In this document: piece after piece, positions 13,727-13,921 of the stretch
How the letters are laid out: each line of letters begins with the position of its first letter
Position numbering within the stretch: position 1 is the stretch's first letter
Source of the DNA: Planctomycetaceae bacterium UBA969
GTDB taxonomy: Bacteria > Planctomycetota > Planctomycetia > Gemmatales > Gemmataceae
Assembly: GCA_002303765.1 (NCBI GenBank)
Contig: DBCB01000314.1
Coordinates: 16,932 to 30,852 of the forward strand
Length of the DNA: 13,921 nt
Direction of reading: 5' to 3'
Notes under the pieces: model-generated
What the model saw: only the letters and a program-made list of their open reading frames with translations
Databases searched by the model: none
Told to the model about the DNA's origin: nothing
Translations under genes and position numbers: made by a program

Positions 13727-13921
13727 ATGGCTTACAGTACCAAGGTTCTAGAACACTATAACAACCCGCGAAATGTCGGCAGCTTCGACAAAGATGACCC
13801 GATGGTCGGCACCGGCATTGTTGGCGCACCCGAATGTGGGGACGTCATGAAGTTGCAGATCAAAGTCAACCCACTTACGGGCCTTATTGAAGATGCTAAA
13901 TTCAAAACTTTTGGTTGTGGT
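13727..13921 (+). CDS. iscU: Fe-S scaffold protein IscU, cut by the window end
   Basis: The first 65 residues are visible; the family is about 128 residues long, so roughly half is missing. IscU receives sulfur from IscS and iron, builds a [2Fe-2S] cluster and hands it on. The N terminus has the family pattern KVLEHYNNPRNVGSF, then GAPECGDVMKLQI with cluster-site residues C37 and D39, and the visible part ends in FKTFGCG with C64. The third cluster cysteine lies beyond the window. AGGAGGA lies 10 nt before the ATG. It is the third gene of the iscR-iscS-iscU operon; chaperone and ferredoxin genes would be expected downstream but are not in view. Confidence 0.95.
   Translation, partial: MAYSTKVLEHYNNPRNVGSFDKDDPMVGTGIVGAPECGDVMKLQIKVNPLTGLIEDAKFKTFGCG

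Noticed and set aside
1..13921. CRISPR arrays, tRNA or rRNA genes, insertion sequences, phage genes
   Set aside because: None was seen when reading both strands; there are no spaced direct repeats, transposase motifs or cloverleaf-like segments that I could support.

Overview
The window looks like a stretch of chromosome from a member of the Planctomycetota, with an unusually A+T-rich genome for that phylum. The best phylum markers are a secreted protein ending in what reads as the planctomycete-typical TIGR03000 domain (3429-3968), a tiny, extremely basic 25-residue protein (2300-2377), a secreted coiled-coil protein of a style common in planctomycetes (10568-10888), and a methyltransferase / FAD-oxidoreductase / type III polyketide synthase run. 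The placement rests on recalled family resemblance; no database was searched. I see no tRNA, rRNA, CRISPR array, insertion sequence or phage gene.

Layout. 1-1038 is the 3' part of an LptF/LptG-type permease gene. It converges on a CNNM/CBS (CorC-like) membrane protein (1035-2165, minus). A short divergent promoter region follows, with a 25-residue basic protein gene on the plus strand. Next come two minus-strand genes: a TIGR03000 secreted protein and hemF (oxygen-dependent coproporphyrinogen oxidase). From 4143 to 8907 five plus-strand genes run in series: a PhyH-like Fe(II)/2-oxoglutarate oxygenase, a TVP38/TMEM64 (VTT) membrane protein, a class I methyltransferase, a FAD-dependent oxidoreductase and a type III PKS. 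The last three are tightly coupled and look like a small biosynthetic operon for a methylated, oxidised aromatic or pyrone lipid. gatB (minus) converges on the PKS gene. A small secreted protein with its own intrinsic terminator follows.

The right end is an iron and Fe-S block: bacterioferritin, a convergent Bfd-like [2Fe-2S] ferredoxin gene, and, divergent from that, an Rrf2/IscR-type regulator followed by iscS and iscU (the latter cut by the window end). Iron stored by Bfr could be released through Bfd and used by IscS/IscU, with the IscR-like protein as a plausible sensor sitting between the two transcription units.

The observations I rate highest are: (i) the PKS operon with its two possible accessory genes; (ii) the Bfr-Bfd-IscR-IscS-IscU block, with an inverted repeat over the bfd promoter; (iii) a Ser in place of a ferroxidase-centre Glu in the bacterioferritin; (iv) three separate convergent gene pairs that each overlap by exactly 4 nt at their stop codons; (v) the tiny basic protein gene with its own near-consensus promoter; and (vi) a strong ribosome-binding site and out-of-frame start ahead of the TIGR03000 gene, one base away from being in frame.
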